In this document: in pieces, positions 5,637-5,971 of the stretch
Layout: the number at the start of each line of letters is the position of its first letter
Position numbering within the stretch: position 1 is the first letter of the stretch
Assembly: GCA_025350345.1 (NCBI GenBank)
Contig: JANXYA010000019.1
Location: forward strand, 1 to 5,971
From: Gammaproteobacteria bacterium
GTDB taxonomy: Bacteria > Pseudomonadota > Gammaproteobacteria > Steroidobacterales > Steroidobacteraceae
Direction of reading: 5' to 3'
DNA: 5,971 nt
Program-made: the position numbers and the translations under genes
The notes under the pieces: generated by a model
What the model was told of the DNA's origin: nothing
The model's database searches: none
What the model saw: only the letters and a program-made list of their open reading frames with translations

Positions 5637-5971
5637 GGCTCTGCCGCCCCATAGCCTCCCGCCGAAGGCGTCTGAATCACGAACACATCTCCGGCATCAC
5701 AGTGCGTGGTCGCCGCTCCGCCAAGCGGCGTGACGGTCCCGTCGCTGCGCTCCACCCAGTTGCGGCCGACTGCACCCGGCGCGCCGCCCGCCATGCCGTA
5801 GGGCGGTACGCGCCGGTGCCCCGAGAGTATCGAGGCCTGCATCGCCTCGAGGAAGCGGATCCGGCGCAGCGCGCCCGGACCGCCATTCCAGCGTCCCACA
5901 CCGCCCGTGCCGTAGCGGATCGAGTGCTCCTCGACCAGCACCGGGTAGCGAAATTCGAGCACTTCGGGATC
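5633..5971 (-). CDS. Hydantoinase B / 5-oxoprolinase beta-type subunit, C-terminal part
   Basis: The last 112 residues of a gene that begins beyond the right edge; the family is usually over 500 residues long. The visible part opens with PEVLEFRYPVLVEE, then GTGGVGRWNGGPGALR, then PPYGMAGGAPGAVGRN, and ends with GDVFVIQTPSAGGYG, in the order of the HyuB C-terminus. HyuB works with HyuA in ATP-dependent opening of hydantoins, N-methylhydantoin or 5-oxoproline; the fused enzyme 5-oxoprolinase returns 5-oxoproline to glutamate. Substrate cannot be decided from this fragment. The final glycine-rich motif reads TPSAGGYG rather than the common TPGGGGYG. The frame is open to the edge without a start with a ribosome binding site; an internal GTG at 5962 is not a credible start because conserved sequence continues upstream. 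Its stop overlaps the amidotransferase ATG, so the two are one operon. Confidence 0.9.
   Translation of the reverse strand, partial: DPEVLEFRYPVLVEEHSIRYGTGGVGRWNGGPGALRRIRFLEAMQASILSGHRRVPPYGMAGGAPGAVGRNWVERSDGTVTPLGGAATTHCDAGDVFVIQTPSAGGYGAAEP

Noticed and set aside
1..5971. CRISPR arrays, tRNA or rRNA genes, insertion sequence ends, prophage genes
   Set aside because: No spaced repeats, RNA gene signatures, transposase, integrase or terminal inverted repeats were seen when reading both strands.

Overview
The window is a compact, GC-rich, typically bacterial stretch of metabolic genes. Nothing in it points to phage, plasmid or transposon DNA. Glutathione-dependent formaldehyde enzymes, a DUF883 membrane protein and a hydantoinase/5-oxoprolinase subunit together suggest a proteobacterium, probably a gamma- or betaproteobacterium. 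That lineage is inferred from gene content only. No RNA gene, CRISPR array or insertion sequence was seen.

Layout. (1) Positions 1-1493, minus strand: a possible 76-residue small protein, a mannose-1-phosphate guanylyltransferase-like nucleotidyltransferase, and a DUF883 (ElaB/YqjD-like) protein cut by the left edge. They are tightly packed and share a strand. (2) Positions 1494-1615: a 122-base gap holding a terminator-like hairpin. (3) Positions 1616-3965, minus strand: a three-gene operon read as class III alcohol dehydrogenase, then Gfa, then a DUF1326 protein, with an 11-base gap and then a 4-base ATGA overlap. (4) Positions 3966-4060: a 95-base divergent promoter region. (5) Positions 4061-4942, plus strand: a DMT/EamA-family exporter. 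(6) Positions 4878-5971, minus strand: the 3' end of a hydantoinase B/5-oxoprolinase beta-type gene, coupled by ATGA to a class I glutamine amidotransferase-like gene. The 3' end of the latter overlaps the exporter gene tail to tail by 65 bases.

How they work together. Region 3 is a formaldehyde detoxification module. Gfa promotes the formaldehyde-glutathione adduct and the dehydrogenase oxidises it to S-formylglutathione. The usual third enzyme, S-formylglutathione hydrolase, is not in the operon, and a cysteine-rich DUF1326 protein sits coupled to Gfa instead. Region 6 pairs an oxoprolinase-type subunit with a stand-alone amidotransferase fold, a combination that could act on gamma-glutamyl compounds, though this is inference. 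The sugar nucleotidyltransferase in region 1 would supply GDP-mannose or a related nucleotide sugar for surface polysaccharide. No single novel system is evident. The points most worth a second look are the DUF1326 partner, the coupled small ORF before the nucleotidyltransferase, and the HyuB-amidotransferase pair.
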